From positions 418,537 through 482,536 of the forward strand of contig JANPWX010000161.1 of NCBI GenBank assembly GCA_024734555.1: DNA of 64,000 bases, written 5' to 3'. Below the pieces are notes generated by a model that saw only the letters and a program-made list of their open reading frames with translations, searched no databases and was not told the origin of the DNA. Of the stretch, positions 9,844 to 20,946 are shown one piece after another. The position numbers and the translations under genes are program-made. The DNA is from Trochalopteron elliotii. Its lineage: Eukaryota; Chordata; Aves; Passeriformes; Leiothrichidae. Numbering within the stretch: position 1 is the first letter of the stretch; each line of letters opens with the position of its first letter.

Positions 9844-12800
9844 CTGAAAGAGAACAAAAGCAAACAGGATTTTTAAAGCTTATCCAAGGGGGTCAATATT
9901 CTAGGGTACCCTTGCAGAGAAAAAGTCATTCCAGTTTTCTGATAATATAAGGAGGTTTCCTAGAAACCCCAGAGCTGCAACTTTTTATATTCCTCAATTT
10001 TTTGGGTTTGTTTTTTTTTGGTTTGGTTGGGGTTTTTTTTTGTTGTTGTTGTGGTGTTTTGTTTGGTTTTTTTTGGGTTTTTTTTTGTGTGTGGGGGGGT
10101 TTTTTTTTTTTGTTTGGGTTGTTTGTGGTGGGTGTTTCGTGCTTCCTATATGTGTTCTTTGTAGGNNNNNNNNNNNNNNNNNNNNNNNNNNNNNNNNNNN
10201 NNNNNNNNNNNNNNNNNNNNNNNNNNNNNNNNNNNNNNNNNNNNNNNNNNNNNNNNNNNNNNNNNTCTCTCAGGCACATGATGGGGATTCTTGGGCTTGT
10301 CCTGGGCAAAGACAGGACTTGGTGATCCTTGTGGGTCCTCTCCAGCTCAGGATATTCTCTGATTCTCTGCACCCATGGCAGGGGCAAGGATGAGAACACA
10401 TACCCTTCATCTTTGTGTTCATCCATGTTTCTCATGAGCCTCAGGAGGTCGATGACATCACTTCTGTACTTGAATGGTTTTGCATTCCTAGGATTTTCCA
10501 TGACTTGTAAAACATCTTTGTCAATCTGAAAGAAAGCACACAGGTTATTCCCTGCCTTTCACACCCTACAAAAACCACTAGACCTTGAATGTTTGCCAGC
10601 CAAGTCGAGAATGATCAACCCCTTTTATAATCCCAGTTAGCAGAGCTCCCTTTAGCATCAACATGCCTTGAATTGAATTGTTTTTCCCAGTCGTATTTTG
10701 TGTGGGGCTACTTTTTCCATTTCCATTTTAAAACAAGAGCCTCTGGAACACTTGGAAAATCTTCTGCCTGAATGTCCAGCTCAAACCTGACACCAATCCA
10801 AATAGAAGAGGATTACCATTTTGGTCCACTGTGGATAAGGAAAAGTTTTCTTAGTGACATGATCCTGAAAAACACTTTTTCGGTTTGGGTAGTCTTTGAT
10901 TTTATTCCATATAGACTTCAGGAAGTTGAACCTGCTGTGGGATGAGAAGCCTCATTAGCTGCAATGGGACTGTTCCCAGTAATTCCCACACCAAAATTCC
11001 ACCTCCTTTTTTCTCCCAGGACTCACCTCTGATTGCTCCAGAAATAGGGATGTTTTCTCAGCCCTTCCAAGCCTCGTTCATCACGAGAGGACAGGCTTTG
11101 TACAAGGTCCAGAGCCTCCATGTAATCTGGGGAATTGGGAGCCAAATCCTTGATCCCAATTTGCTGGAGGGGTTTTCTACCCCCTGTTAAAACGTAGAGC
11201 ACGAGCCTGCCCAGGGCCTGCAAAGAGACATCACTGCTCCTGTGCCACAGGCACCCAGCTCCCAACCCAATGTGCTGGAACTCTGGAGGCTGAAAATTTC
11301 AGCCTTTCTGTTCTAAAAGACATTAGCCTTCAAGCAGGCATCACATTTGACTTGAAGCCATGGAACAGGCTTCAGAAATTGAGTGATAGCACTGAGGTTG
11401 TGGATGTGTAGTTCGAATAGTATTGCGTGATCTCACAGGGTGAAAAACTTATATTTAAGATTTTAGTATATAGTAATGTATGGGGCAAGATGGAGGACTT
11501 TGGGCATTGTCTAAGTCCTTCTTCTTCACCTTCATCTTCACCTTCTTCTTCATGGGTTTGGGTGGTTTTCTATAATTGGGTAAAAAATGTCCCCATTGCT
11601 GGCCTTGGGTGGTCATTATTGGGCCAGAAATATAAATAATATAGGTATCACCTTGTTATTGGGTGATCAGCACTTAAATAACCTTGGAAAGAGTTAGAAG
11701 GACTCCATTTTACCTTCATTTTCTAACTTGCTACTTAGAGCTCACAGCTCATGAGACTGAAATATAGATAAGAAATAATAAATATCCAAGTCCGAACACA
11801 AAACAATGATTCCCGTGTATTAATCCCAACCTTGGGGGAGAAAAAGAAGCCAGAACCATCACACCAATGGACTCGTCTCCCCAAGCCCTGCAGGTGCCCA
11901 GAAGTGTAAAATACACACCCAACACAAACCTTGAGGCTGTGTGCACAAGGACAGAGGAGATGGGCATCCAAACCAACATCTCTCCCGTGCAGCATCTGTC
12001 ACTGCACAGGCTTCCCCACAAATCAAGGCATTTTCTAGATGCAAAAAGCCTTTCCCTAGAACCCACAGCTACAGAGCACCCAAAAGTTTAAACCATAGGT
12101 TGGTCCACAGAGAACTTGCCTTTAAATCTGAGTTTACAAGTTCCTCTAGGCCTTCGATCGACTTTCTTTTATTACCAAAATCTGCCAAGTAGATTTTGCC
12201 ACCTAAATCTGAGGGAAGAAGAGGAATTGTTAACAAATAAAGGTGGCAAAGCTTCATACGGTCCATCACTGACTTCTGGATGACCCCTTCTTTAAATAAC
12301 AGTTCTCTGAAGGCATCTGTGATGGGTTGATCTGCCTGCAGAGCCCTGATGAGGTGTGTAAGGTTGTTCTCTCTGTGAATGTATCTGTGCTTATTTAAAG
12401 AGGAGATCTAAAGCCACCCCATTCAGCACAAAGACATCTCTACTTTTACAGACAGCTGTGAGGCACCTTCCCCTCTAAACTACAGGAAAAGCAAAATGAA
12501 AACACAAAGAAAGCAAAACATAACCTATGACAAAGTTCCCGGGCTGTAGATCCTGGTGAGCAAATCCGAGGGAGTGCAGCTCTCTCAGTGCCTGGAAGAT
12601 CATCTTCAGAGCAGCCTTGTAATCCTTTTGGCCTTCAGGGTCCTGCAGGTGTTCCTGGAGGTTTTTCTCCCAGAGTGGGAAGCACAAGTACACGCAGCCT
12701 TTTTCCTTCTCTGACTGGAAGAGCTTCAGCAGGTGCTCGCAGTGAGAACATTCCTCCAAGAACTCTTTCTCTTCGTTACCCTCTGCACTGTGGGTTATTC

Positions 12801-13956
12801 TCACTGCCACCTCTGTCCCCCCGTGGAGCCCGAGGTAGATGCCATCCTGAATTTTCTGCTGGATGTAGGGAAATATCTTCAGTTTGCCAATCATGGGGCG
12901 ATACATTTGATCAAGTTTTTTCAGCTGGGCCCCCCAGCGTTTGCTGTTTGGCTCCCACTCTCTGGGGGTTTCTGGGACAAACCTGGCCTTGTGCTCACGA
13001 AGGAGGTTTTCCATGCTAAGAGAACGATTTCTCCTTGCAACTGCCAGCAGGTTCCCACGATCAGTCCTGGCTCCCTTTTCACACAACAGCTTTGCTATTT
13101 CACAGTCACCTTTCTCCACAGCCACCATCAGGGCTGTGTTGCCCTCCTCATCCACGTCATCAATGTCTATCTCATCCTTCTCCAGCAAAGCCATCACCAG
13201 CTCCGGGCTCTCCATTTCAACAGCCAGGATGAGGGCAGTTTTCCCACATTCATCTTTGCTCTTCACATCCACGCCGTGCTCCAGCAGGAAATGGACTATG
13301 GACACAGCTGACTGGTACCTTTTTTTGTCTGAACCCTTCTTTAGAGCGTGGATCAAGGCATTCCTGTCTCTGTTGTCACGGATGTTGACATCAGCCCCCA
13401 TCTCCTGGACCAGGATTTTGACAGCTGAGAAGTGGCGCTCCCTGCAAGCGTCCATCAGCGCCGTGGCACCTCCTTTGTGCAGCTTGGCTTTCTCCTGGCT
13501 GGTCTCCCTCCTCAGATTCACCTCTGCCCCTCTGCTGTGCAGGAATCTCAAGGCTTCCTCCTTCCCGTACCACGCAGCCTCCATGAACGCCGTGAATCCG
13601 TTGATGTCCCGGTCGTTGATGTCTGACCCTCGCTCCAGGAGGAGCTGCAGGATCCCCACGTCCCCCCTTATCCCTGCCTCAGTAAATGCAGTGCCACCAT
13701 TGTCCTTCCTGGCGTGCAGAGAAGCCCCCCTGTCCAGCAGAAGCCGGACCAGGTCCTCCTCCCCGGTTTGCACTGCAGTCTGCAGGGGTGTCCAGCCACT
13801 GTCTACCTTGGAATTCACATCTGCCCCTTGCTCCAGCAGCTCCAGCACGGCTTCCTTATCACTGTACTTCACAGCAGCGTTTAACTCGGAGTTAAGGACT
13901 TCTGCTGCCTTCGTGCTGGGAGGGGTGGAGGCTTGGTTGTGAGCTGGGAGCTCCAT
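9708..13956 (-). CDS. RNASEL: RNASEL: 2-5A-dependent ribonuclease L, complete coding sequence
   Basis: RNase L is the interferon-pathway endoribonuclease: 2',5'-oligoadenylates made by OAS enzymes bind its ankyrin repeats, the protein dimerises, and the KEN domain cuts single-stranded viral and cellular RNA. Six coding exons (13956-12525, 12208-12120, 11217-11027, 10934-10817, 10525-10404, 9843-9708) total 2088 bases, 695 residues (human 741). Residues about 20-330 hold nine ankyrin repeats. A pseudokinase follows (HQD at 467-469, DFG at 487-489), then the KEN nuclease. Residues matching human W632, D661, R667 and H672 are W607, D636, R642 and H647, with the W-to-D and D-to-H spacing kept. 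Human numbers are from memory. Oddities: the VAVK lysine is arginine (residue 386), one intron has a GC donor, and one acceptor is a tandem NAGNAG. No stop or frameshift is seen, so the gene looks functional. Its place between RGSL1 and RGS16 matches human. Confidence 0.95.
9995..10265. other. G/T-rich low-complexity tract and 100-base assembly gap in an RNASEL intron
   Basis: Runs of T and G (for example GTGTGTGGGGGGG followed by T runs) lead up to a gap of exactly 100 N at 10166-10265, probably a placeholder of unknown true length. The flanking exons join in phase (two bases plus one), so no coding exon needs to be hidden in the gap. Confidence 0.8.
10404..10525 (-). CDS. RNASEL: RNASEL exon with the nuclease catalytic residues
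   Basis: The acceptor is GTGCTTTCTTTCAG and the donor GAAGG|GTATGT. It encodes IDKDVLQVMENPRNAKPF then KYRSDVIDLLRLMRNMDEH. D636, R642 and H647 in D.....RN..EH line up with the human catalytic D661, R667 and H672. Confidence 0.93.
10817..10934 (-). CDS. RNASEL: RNASEL exon linking the pseudokinase and KEN domains
   Basis: The acceptor region reads CCCACAGCAG, two AGs three bases apart. The first AG gives ...WSNQSRFNFL, which matches human ...WESRYRTL better than the second (...WSNQRFNFL). The donor is AAAATG|GTAATC. It includes W607 (human W632) in YPQWTKM. Confidence 0.9.
11027..11217 (-). CDS. RNASEL: RNASEL exon: C-lobe of the pseudokinase
   Basis: The acceptor is TCTCTTTGCAG and the donor CAGAG|GTGAGT. 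It encodes ALGRLVLYVLTGGRKPLQQ, then a helical stretch ending GLEGLRKHPYFWSNQ. The LGRLVLYV and HP(Y/F)FW motifs match RNase L. Confidence 0.93.
11390..11830 (+). mobile_element. LTR-like element inside an RNASEL intron
   Basis: The block includes TATTGCGTGATCTCACAGGG, a CTTCTTCACCTTCATCTTCA run, CTCCATTTTACCTTCATTTT, AGAGCTCACAGCTCATGAGA, and a polyadenylation-like AATAAATATCCAAGTCCGAA followed by CCCGTGTATTAATCCCAACC. This is the composition of a solo LTR from an avian endogenous retrovirus-like family, recalled rather than searched. It runs antisense to RNASEL between the 12208-12120 and 11217-11027 exons. The ends are approximate, and target-site duplications were not identified. Confidence 0.55.
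12120..12208 (-). CDS. RNASEL: RNASEL exon with the DFG segment and a GC donor
   Basis: The acceptor is TTCTTCCCTCAG. It encodes DLGGKIYLADFGNKRKSI then EGLEELVNSDLK. The donor is AAAG|GCAAGT, the consensus for a GC-AG intron. No GT nearby gives the right phase, whereas this end joins the next exon in phase 0 as ...NSDLK-ALGRLVLYV. Human has DFD here; this copy reads DFG. Confidence 0.9.
12525..13956 (-). CDS. RNASEL: RNASEL large exon: start codon, ankyrin repeats, pseudokinase N-lobe
   Basis: The start is ATG 13956-13954 in a strong context (ACCACCATGG). A candidate acceptor CCTCCCTCAG lies six bases upstream, at 13963-13964, as expected if exon 1 is noncoding. Nine ankyrin repeats are visible, with the 2-5A-contact motifs GWTPLQTAVQ, GFTAFMEAAWYGK and NLRRETS. 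The first P-loop-like GKTALILAVE is kept, but the second reads GNTALMVAVE. Then come RPMIGKLKIF, GIYLGLHGGTEVAVR and AHQDLQPGNFVI. The donor is ATAG|GTTATG. A 333-codon open frame on the opposite strand is a shadow. Confidence 0.95.
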
Positions 13957-13962
13957 GGTGGT

Positions 13963-16900
13963 CTGAGGGAGGCTCTGGGGTCAGCAGCAGAAGGCAGGGA
14001 TCCACAGGAGGGTGGGAGAGGTGCAGGCTCAGTGCCTTCGGAACAGGGGATGCACCAGGCGTGGCCAGTGAAATCCATTAGGTGCAGTTTTCACCTGATT
14101 AATGAACAGGAAATACTGCTTTAGTAGCCTGTGAAACCTCTCCGTTTCCACTCCATGTCCTATCCTGAGGACAGCAGTGTCTGTGCCAGCCAGGAGAGTC
14201 AAGGTCTGGAGAGAAGCACAGCTTTAGCACTCATGGACTCCTTGTTTCCTTGCCTGGCTCCAGCCCCTCTCACAGCCCGGGGAGGTGTCCCTGCTGCTTT
14301 TGCTGTGAATGGCATCTCAGACTCCTCACAGGTTACCTGGTAAGCCATACTCCAGCCACGGTGTCAGGTGGAGATGGGCATTCCCCTTCAGCTTTGGATG
14401 GCAACCACACAGAGTCCTGATTGCCCCTGATCCAGCACCTGGAGTGAGACAGAAAGCCAGCCTTAATCCCTTCCACAGGCCATGAGGAGACCCTGCCTGA
14501 CAGGAAGCTTCTCCTAAGCTTTTCACCATGTTAGGACATTAATCAGGTAGGACTTAATTTACCTTTATCAATCTGGTATCCAGAAAAAGTGGGGCTCCAA
14601 TACCCATTTCCTGATCAGCACTTCCAAGAGTTATTCCTGACAACCTGAACTGGAAATAAATTACCCAAGCAAGTCACAAAAGAGATAGAGAAGTCCTAAG
14701 GTATAAAAGCAAAGTATAAATTTACCTGAATTTTCCCTCAGGAAAGCCAAAGATTGGATTTGGGATGGTTTATTTCCCTGCCCAGCAGGAAATAAACACA
14801 GTAGTTCATTGATTTAGATGCATTTCATTTCCTTGTAATAATTTCTGTACCTTTCGCCGCGCAGGAAAAATAAATAAACAGTGTCACTTTCCTGGCCCGA
14901 AAAGCAGCACAACATCCCCTGGGCACGGTGGAGCTCAAGTTCCTCACCCCTGCCAGGATGGCAGAACCCCGGGGAGGGGGAAGAGAGGGGCTGAGCTCCT
15001 TCCTCCTCCACCAGAGTGGTGAGCTTTGCACTCCAGGAAATGTTTAAATATTTCTGTCCCCGCCCCACTGACTTTTGATCTCATCTGCCTGTCCCCATGT
15101 GTCACCCCACCCTGCCTGCTGCCACCCACAACCACACAGCCAGCAAGGGCTCCCCAAAAATGTGCTGGCCCCTGCCAGGAAGGAAGGTTTTACCCACTTG
15201 CAGGAGGGTGCTTGTTGCAGTGCTCCCCCAGGCCTTAACAGCTGCTTCCATATCAGGAAAGAGTTTAAGTTTCACCCCTGAACTTTTAAGGAAGAAGAAC
15301 CAGCAACTTTCATGCTTTTTTCACCATAATTGGCCCAGTACCAGGACAAAGGCACCTGTTGGATCCTTGAGCTTTTCCTCAGCTGTTCCTGAATCTGTTT
15401 TCTATTGGGCAGCATGCAAAAAAACCCTCCTAGATTGTTGAATACTTAAGAGAGAGCACGGAGGTACTCAGGGCTTTTTCAGGGTGCCTTAGCAGGTGCA
15501 GGGGATCTCCCTGCACTGTGCACACCTTTTATTCTTTTGTTCTGTATAGTTTGTTATTTTCTCCTTAATTAAAACCTTATTGCTTTTTCCAAACCCCTCC
15601 AATCAGCCGTCTCACTAATTATTTTTATTTCTGAGAGGCTGCTAGCAATCCTCAGAGTGGGATACACCTTTGTGAGGCTAAAAACACTCTGGCCCCACGC
15701 AGAAACTCATCAGATGCTGGGGTTCTGGGGGGGGGGTGTTTGGCAGCCTTTTTTCCAGCAGGCAGCAGAGAAGTTATGAGCAAAGTGCTGTCCACATAGA
15801 CCCAGACCCTGTTTAGAAACATCTGCTCAGCAGTGGTTCAGGAGATGAAGGCATGCAGGCATTGGATTCATCAGGGGGTGTGGATTGGGGGACATTTGGG
15901 GTTTTTAAACTTTTTTTTTTAAGACATTTTTAAAGACTTTTTAAAAGACATTTTAAGCTTTTTCTCACCTTTTTGGCACATCCATCCATGTGAGGGAAAT
16001 AAATGCTGCTGAATTACAGCCAGGGGATCTCTGAGCTGTGAGTTCCTCACTGCTTGGGCAGGCAGCACCCTGGCAGCACCCTGCTCCTTGTAGGCAACTC
16101 TGTGTAAACAGCCAGCCTGCTCCTCCAGGCCTTACTTATCTGCCTGGAAAGCAGGAAATACACGGAGTAGCCCGGGCTGTGTTGTCCCACCCAGTTTCCT
16201 TCACTGCCCTGTGATGTGAGATGAGCTCAGCAGAGCCTGAGCAACTCCCCCAGGCAGCTGCCCTGGACTGTGCCAACAGCAGGATTCAGCTCAGGTCTGA
16301 AATGGGGCTGGAATTGTGTCAATCCAATCACCCCTGACTTTCTGTGGTGCCTTGGCACATGCACAAACAGGGAATCTGCCTGAGGACATGGAGACATGGC
16401 CTGATACAGGCACAAGGGCACAGAAAAGCCTTGGAATGGCTGGGTGGATGCAGCCCTGCACGTGTTTTCCACAGATATCCCAATCCTGATGGATGCCTGC
16501 ACTGCTGGCTCACATCTCCAGGCCAGCTTTCACTAAACTCTGCCTCTGCAGCCCTGTACCTCATTGTGGTGTTGGGCATCCTGCTTCCCACAGCACCCAC
16601 AGGGTCTGGGAACATCCCACGGTCTCTGCATGAGATTTTGTAGGGTTTGTGCTGCCACAGGAGACCTTGACACAGCCCCACAGGGACAGAGACTGTGAAA
16701 ACTCAGGGAGCAATCTCCAGTCTGTCTCAAGGCTGTCAGGATCTCATTTTAATTCACAGGAAGGATCTCTCCCAGTCTGAGCAGGGCTGTGGCTGCAGCT
16801 GCTCGTGTTCAAGTACCTGTTTGCAGGCTGCAAAAACAGACAAACAACCAGAGCAAGGGCACAGCTCAGCTTCAAAGCCAGTAAAGGCATCCAAAAAAAA

Positions 16901-17785
16901 GCCAAAAGACATTTAAAAAAAAAAGCCAATATAACAGCATCACCTCGCCCACCCAGCCAAGTACAAAAGCCTTCTTCAGCTTGCTGCTTTAATTAAAGTC
17001 ATTTATTATCTTATGGTGGGAAGATGAAAATCCCTAGGATGGTAGGAACCCAAACCCTACAGTGGTGGGAACGAGGTGTTTGCAGCCAGCAGGGCTGTGG
17101 CAGGAGTGTCCTGTGCCTGCATCCCAGCCAAGAAGGGTTTGCTGGCAGTGCTTTCCTGATCCAAATTGTTTTTCACAGAGCCATAAGTTTAAACTCTGAG
17201 TCCCTGCAACAGACAGTTTCCAGGGAATGAAAAGGTCTCAAAGGTTTTCTCAGGCAGGGGAGAGACAGAGCTCCTCTCCACCACCATTCCATAGCCTCTG
17301 GGTTATGGAGTTCCTGCTGTATTTGTACATCTGCAGAGTCATTATTTGCTCCCACGCACCCAGGGACTCAGCAGATGAGTTGCTGAGACACAGACAGCAG
17401 GGGAATTGAGGGCACAGCTAAACAAATCTCCCTTTTCCTCCATTCTGATGGACTTACACCCATTTTTGCATCCCTTCCCCTGAGATGATATCTCCCGAGA
17501 ACCCTTGTCCTCCCAGCAGCCACAAATAGGCACGAGGCAAAATGTGGCAACAAAAATTGCCTGCCAAGGGCAAAATAATTTTTTAAAGGAGCTATGAATA
17601 GTAGGATGAGGTTTTTTTCTTCATGTTCCCTTCACGTGCTTTCCTATTATATTTCCAAGTGGGAATATCCCAGGGTTTATGTGCTTGGCCATGCTGATGT
17701 GACTTTCAGTGCTGGAACACAACCCTGGAAAATAGTCCACAGAAGGATGGCAGGTGATGCTACCCATGGAGGAGCATCAGCCACT
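13963..17785. other. RNASEL upstream region
   Basis: The noncoding first exon and promoter of RNASEL should lie here. I scanned by eye for an interferon-stimulated response element (GAAANNGAAA on either strand) and found no convincing match. No other gene is recognised. T/A runs occur at about 15900-15960 and 16905-16925. Confidence 0.4.
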
Positions 17786-17935
17786 TCTCACAGAACCATT
17801 TAGGTTTGAAAAGACCTCCAAGATCATTGAGTCCAAAATCGTTGAGCCCAACCATCATCCATCACCTCCAAGTCCACCAATGAACCACATCCCCCATATC
17901 TGTGCCTTTCATGGAGTATTTTCACATTTTTTAAA
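17786..17935 (-). mobile_element. CR1 LINE fragment
   Basis: The pattern CAGAACCATTTAGGTTTGAA then AAGACCTCCAAGATCATTGA then GTCCAAAATCG, CCAAGTCCACCAATGAACC and ACATCCCCCATATCTGTG is the reverse complement of a CR1 subfamily 3' end. It lies between RNASEL and RGS16. Confidence 0.75.
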
Positions 17936-20900
17936 CTTCATTTTCTAGTTTTTTAGACTGCTGCTCAATCCTCATCACCACAAAAAAAGAAATTTCTCTC
18001 AGCAGGGAAGGAGAGGTGAGGGCAACAGTGAGTCAGGCAGGGACCTCACGAAGCAGGGCAGCACATCCCAGCCCCTGGGCAAGGAGGGCAGGGCAGATCC
18101 ATTTAAAACAGCCCAGAGCAGCCAAAACAGGTCAGGCAAGGAACCAGGCTGAGCACCTGAGCTTAGAAATGCCTTTGCCAAGCAGAGCAGGTGGATCTCC
18201 AGCAGGATTTCTCCCCATTTCTGTTTCTCATCCCCATCCTTGCCCCCAGGCTGTGGCTGCACCGTGTCCCAGCTCCCCTGCAGCACAGGCAGCCCAGCCC
18301 CGGGGAGGCAGAAGGGCAGCACACCCTAGCAGCAGCAGAAAGCATGAAAAATTATCTCTTCATCCTTTCTCAGCTCCCGAGGCAGCCCAGGGGCACAAAC
18401 CCTTGTGCAACCTTGGCGTTCAGCTGCTGTGTCAGGGGAGGGCGAGGGGGAACGCTCAGGCTCAGCGGGAACATTCACATCAGCTGTGAGTTCTGGCACT
18501 TCAGTTCAGCCAAAGGCCTTGAAGTGGAAGCTGCAGAGCGATGCCATCCAGCTGCTCCCTCCCTGCTGGCTGCCCTGGGGCTGCCAGAGCACGGGGTGAG
18601 GCGTTTGGCGTGTTTGGAATGGCTCAGTGCATCCTCTCTGCTGCTCGGCTCCCTCCAAAAACACACGCAGATAACATTGTACAGCGTTCCTTCTCGGCCT
18701 TTCTTTAAAAGGAGGAATAAATCAGGGATGTACACACATGCAGCCTGTTGTCACCTGTGTGTATCCATGGAAAATGAAAGCTCGAGATTCCTACAATTCA
18801 ATATCTGCACACCCATTTGCCTAAATCCTTCTCTTAGTGCACCCCTGCATCCATGTCCTAAAACCACCTCGAAGCTGCTTTGTCCCCCTGGAGCAGGGAC
18901 CTTCTGGCTGAGCTGCTGCTGGGAATGCTCCAGCTCCCAGGGCATGGGGAAATGGCTTTTTTTCCACCAAATAAATCCACCCCCCCATCCCATCCTGGCT
19001 CATGGAAACCTGGCCCCGGAGCAAGTTTGTGTTCACAGCCTGGAGGGCAGGGCAGTGCCAGCCCCCACGGTGGCTCCCCAGAGCTCAAATCCCCTCAGCT
19101 GCTTCCAAATTTGCAAACCCTGGGAAACTTCAGCCGGGGTTTATTGGGAATGACCGCAGCCGGCCGAGGGAAGCTTTGGCTCCTCTTTCTCAAACGTGGT
19201 TTTGTGGTTTGGGGTTTTTTTTATCCCCCCCCTGCCCTGAGGTTTTAAGGTTTTGTTGTCTTACCGCTGGGTTTTGGCAGCAGCCACAGCTGGATGCAAG
19301 GCTTGCTTTTAGTGACTGGGTTTTCTCTTTGGGAAGCATCCCTGAGGAAACTGAGCTGCAAATGGGATTGTCCAGGATCAGCTCTGGGGTCTGAGAGCTC
19401 AGCTTGGGCCGTGCATGATGCAGCAAGAATGGACACAGCCCCACATTTCCTTCTAAAGAAAGCTCAAAAAGGTTTTGCTTCTATATTTTCATTACTTCTT
19501 TATTTTGTTGTTGTTATTGTTGGCCTGTTTAATTTTTTTCTTTAATAGAGAATCGGTTTTAAATTAACTTCAAGGTGTGCAAGACAAGGTATTCATATTC
19601 TTCGTTCAGAAGCTGCAGTTTTAAAAAAAGGCAACAACAATATTTTTGATTTTAGCTGCTTCTAGTCTGCTTTACTGCCCTCTTTCCTGACAAGTAATTT
19701 AAATATTTCCTGGATACTTTTCAGCTCATTTCTTCCCTCTGACACGGACAAAGATCACACAGAGATGCAAACTGCTCTGATCCCAAATCACCTGGTTTGT
19801 AAGACAAGGCCATACTTACTTTAAAAGGAAATAAAAGGTGAGGGGAAGCTCAACCTGCTTTTTCCTCTGGACAGGTGGGGGTGGAGCAGAGTCGATGTAT
19901 TTTACAGTGCCTGGTGATCCCTGCACCCTGCAGGGCTGTGTCAGAGGGGACACGAGGCTCTGCTGCAGCTGCAGGTGCTTGTAAAATGCATTTGAATGGC
20001 AGGGGGTGGCTCGTGCTCATAGTAACACCTTGGAAGATGCATATTCCCAAGCTGTTCCCCCGTGATTCCAGTGATTCCAGCTCCTCCTCGGCAGTCCCCT
20101 CACGCTCTCCTCCGCTGACGCAGGACAGTTAATTTTGGCTTCCAGAACACGCAATAAATAGAATGAAGGCAACTGAAATAAAATCATATTTCGGTTGTGG
20201 TTTTTTATTCCAAGCACTTCTTGGAGCTGCACTGGGGTGCTCCTCCCCGTGTGTTGCAACAGGCAGCTCTGGGTGCTTCCAATGGAAAGGTTTTTTCCAT
20301 GTAACCCTCCCCGTCCCTCCCAGGGAATTCCAGGGAACTCACTCTGCACAAGAAAAGGATGTTTTTAATAACCCCTCTGATACCAGAGAGCTCCCCCCTT
20401 GTCAATGAATTCAATCAGCCGGTGTGTTACTGACAAAAATCAAGTATTATTTATGTCAGTGACCCAAAAGCAGGTTTTTTCCTGCAAAAAAAAAATTTGC
20501 ATCCTCTCAATGCAATTGAGAATTTTAAGACAATTTTAAGGTAAATTTTAAGACACTTGTGTTTTACTAATATTGAGCAGATATTGGGAACTGCAGTCCA
20601 GTAAGTGGCCCAGGAATTCTGAGCAGTACAAGAAATACGGAATACCCTGGCAGTTCATGCATTCAAAACTTCACTTCTGCTTTCTTTCCTTCCATGAACT
20701 GTTTGGCTTTTATTGATAAACCAAATACCACAGAGCTTCATGCTTCAAAAATCTTCCCCTTTCCTCTTCTGCTCTTGACACTGTCACTTTTAAAGTGACT
20801 GGAAGTGCCCCCTCAGTCACCCAACACAAGCAGCTTTGCAAAGCATCCAGAATTAGAACGTAAAATTTAATTGAGAGTCCACAACCAAAAAAAAAAAAAG

Positions 20901-20940
20901 AAATACAGACTCAGCCCATGCTGTCAGGGTATTCTTCTCT
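17936..20940. other. Intergenic sequence between RNASEL and the RGS16 3' end
   Basis: No gene, RNA gene or clear repeat family recognised. Long open frames (up to 320 codons at about 18191-19153) lack any family signature and occur in GC-rich sequence. They look like chance frames. Confidence 0.5.
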
Positions 20941-20946
20941 TTAAAT

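Noticed and set aside
10040..10393. Frames across the RNASEL intron gap
   Set aside because: They are low-complexity Phe/Gly translations plus unknown residues; the intron is bounded by good splice sites.
12941..13942. 333-codon plus-strand frame antisense to RNASEL
   Set aside because: It mirrors the ankyrin-coding exon. The minus-strand protein has nine clear ankyrin repeats and the plus-strand protein has no family signature.
13963..15100. Interferon-stimulated response element for RNASEL
   Set aside because: Only loose TTTC-rich matches with wrong spacing were found, for example near 14823-14832. Not strong enough to annotate.
18191..19153. 320-codon plus-strand frame between RNASEL and RGS16
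   Set aside because: No domain, no repeat of codon preference, no splice or promoter context. GC-rich chance frame.
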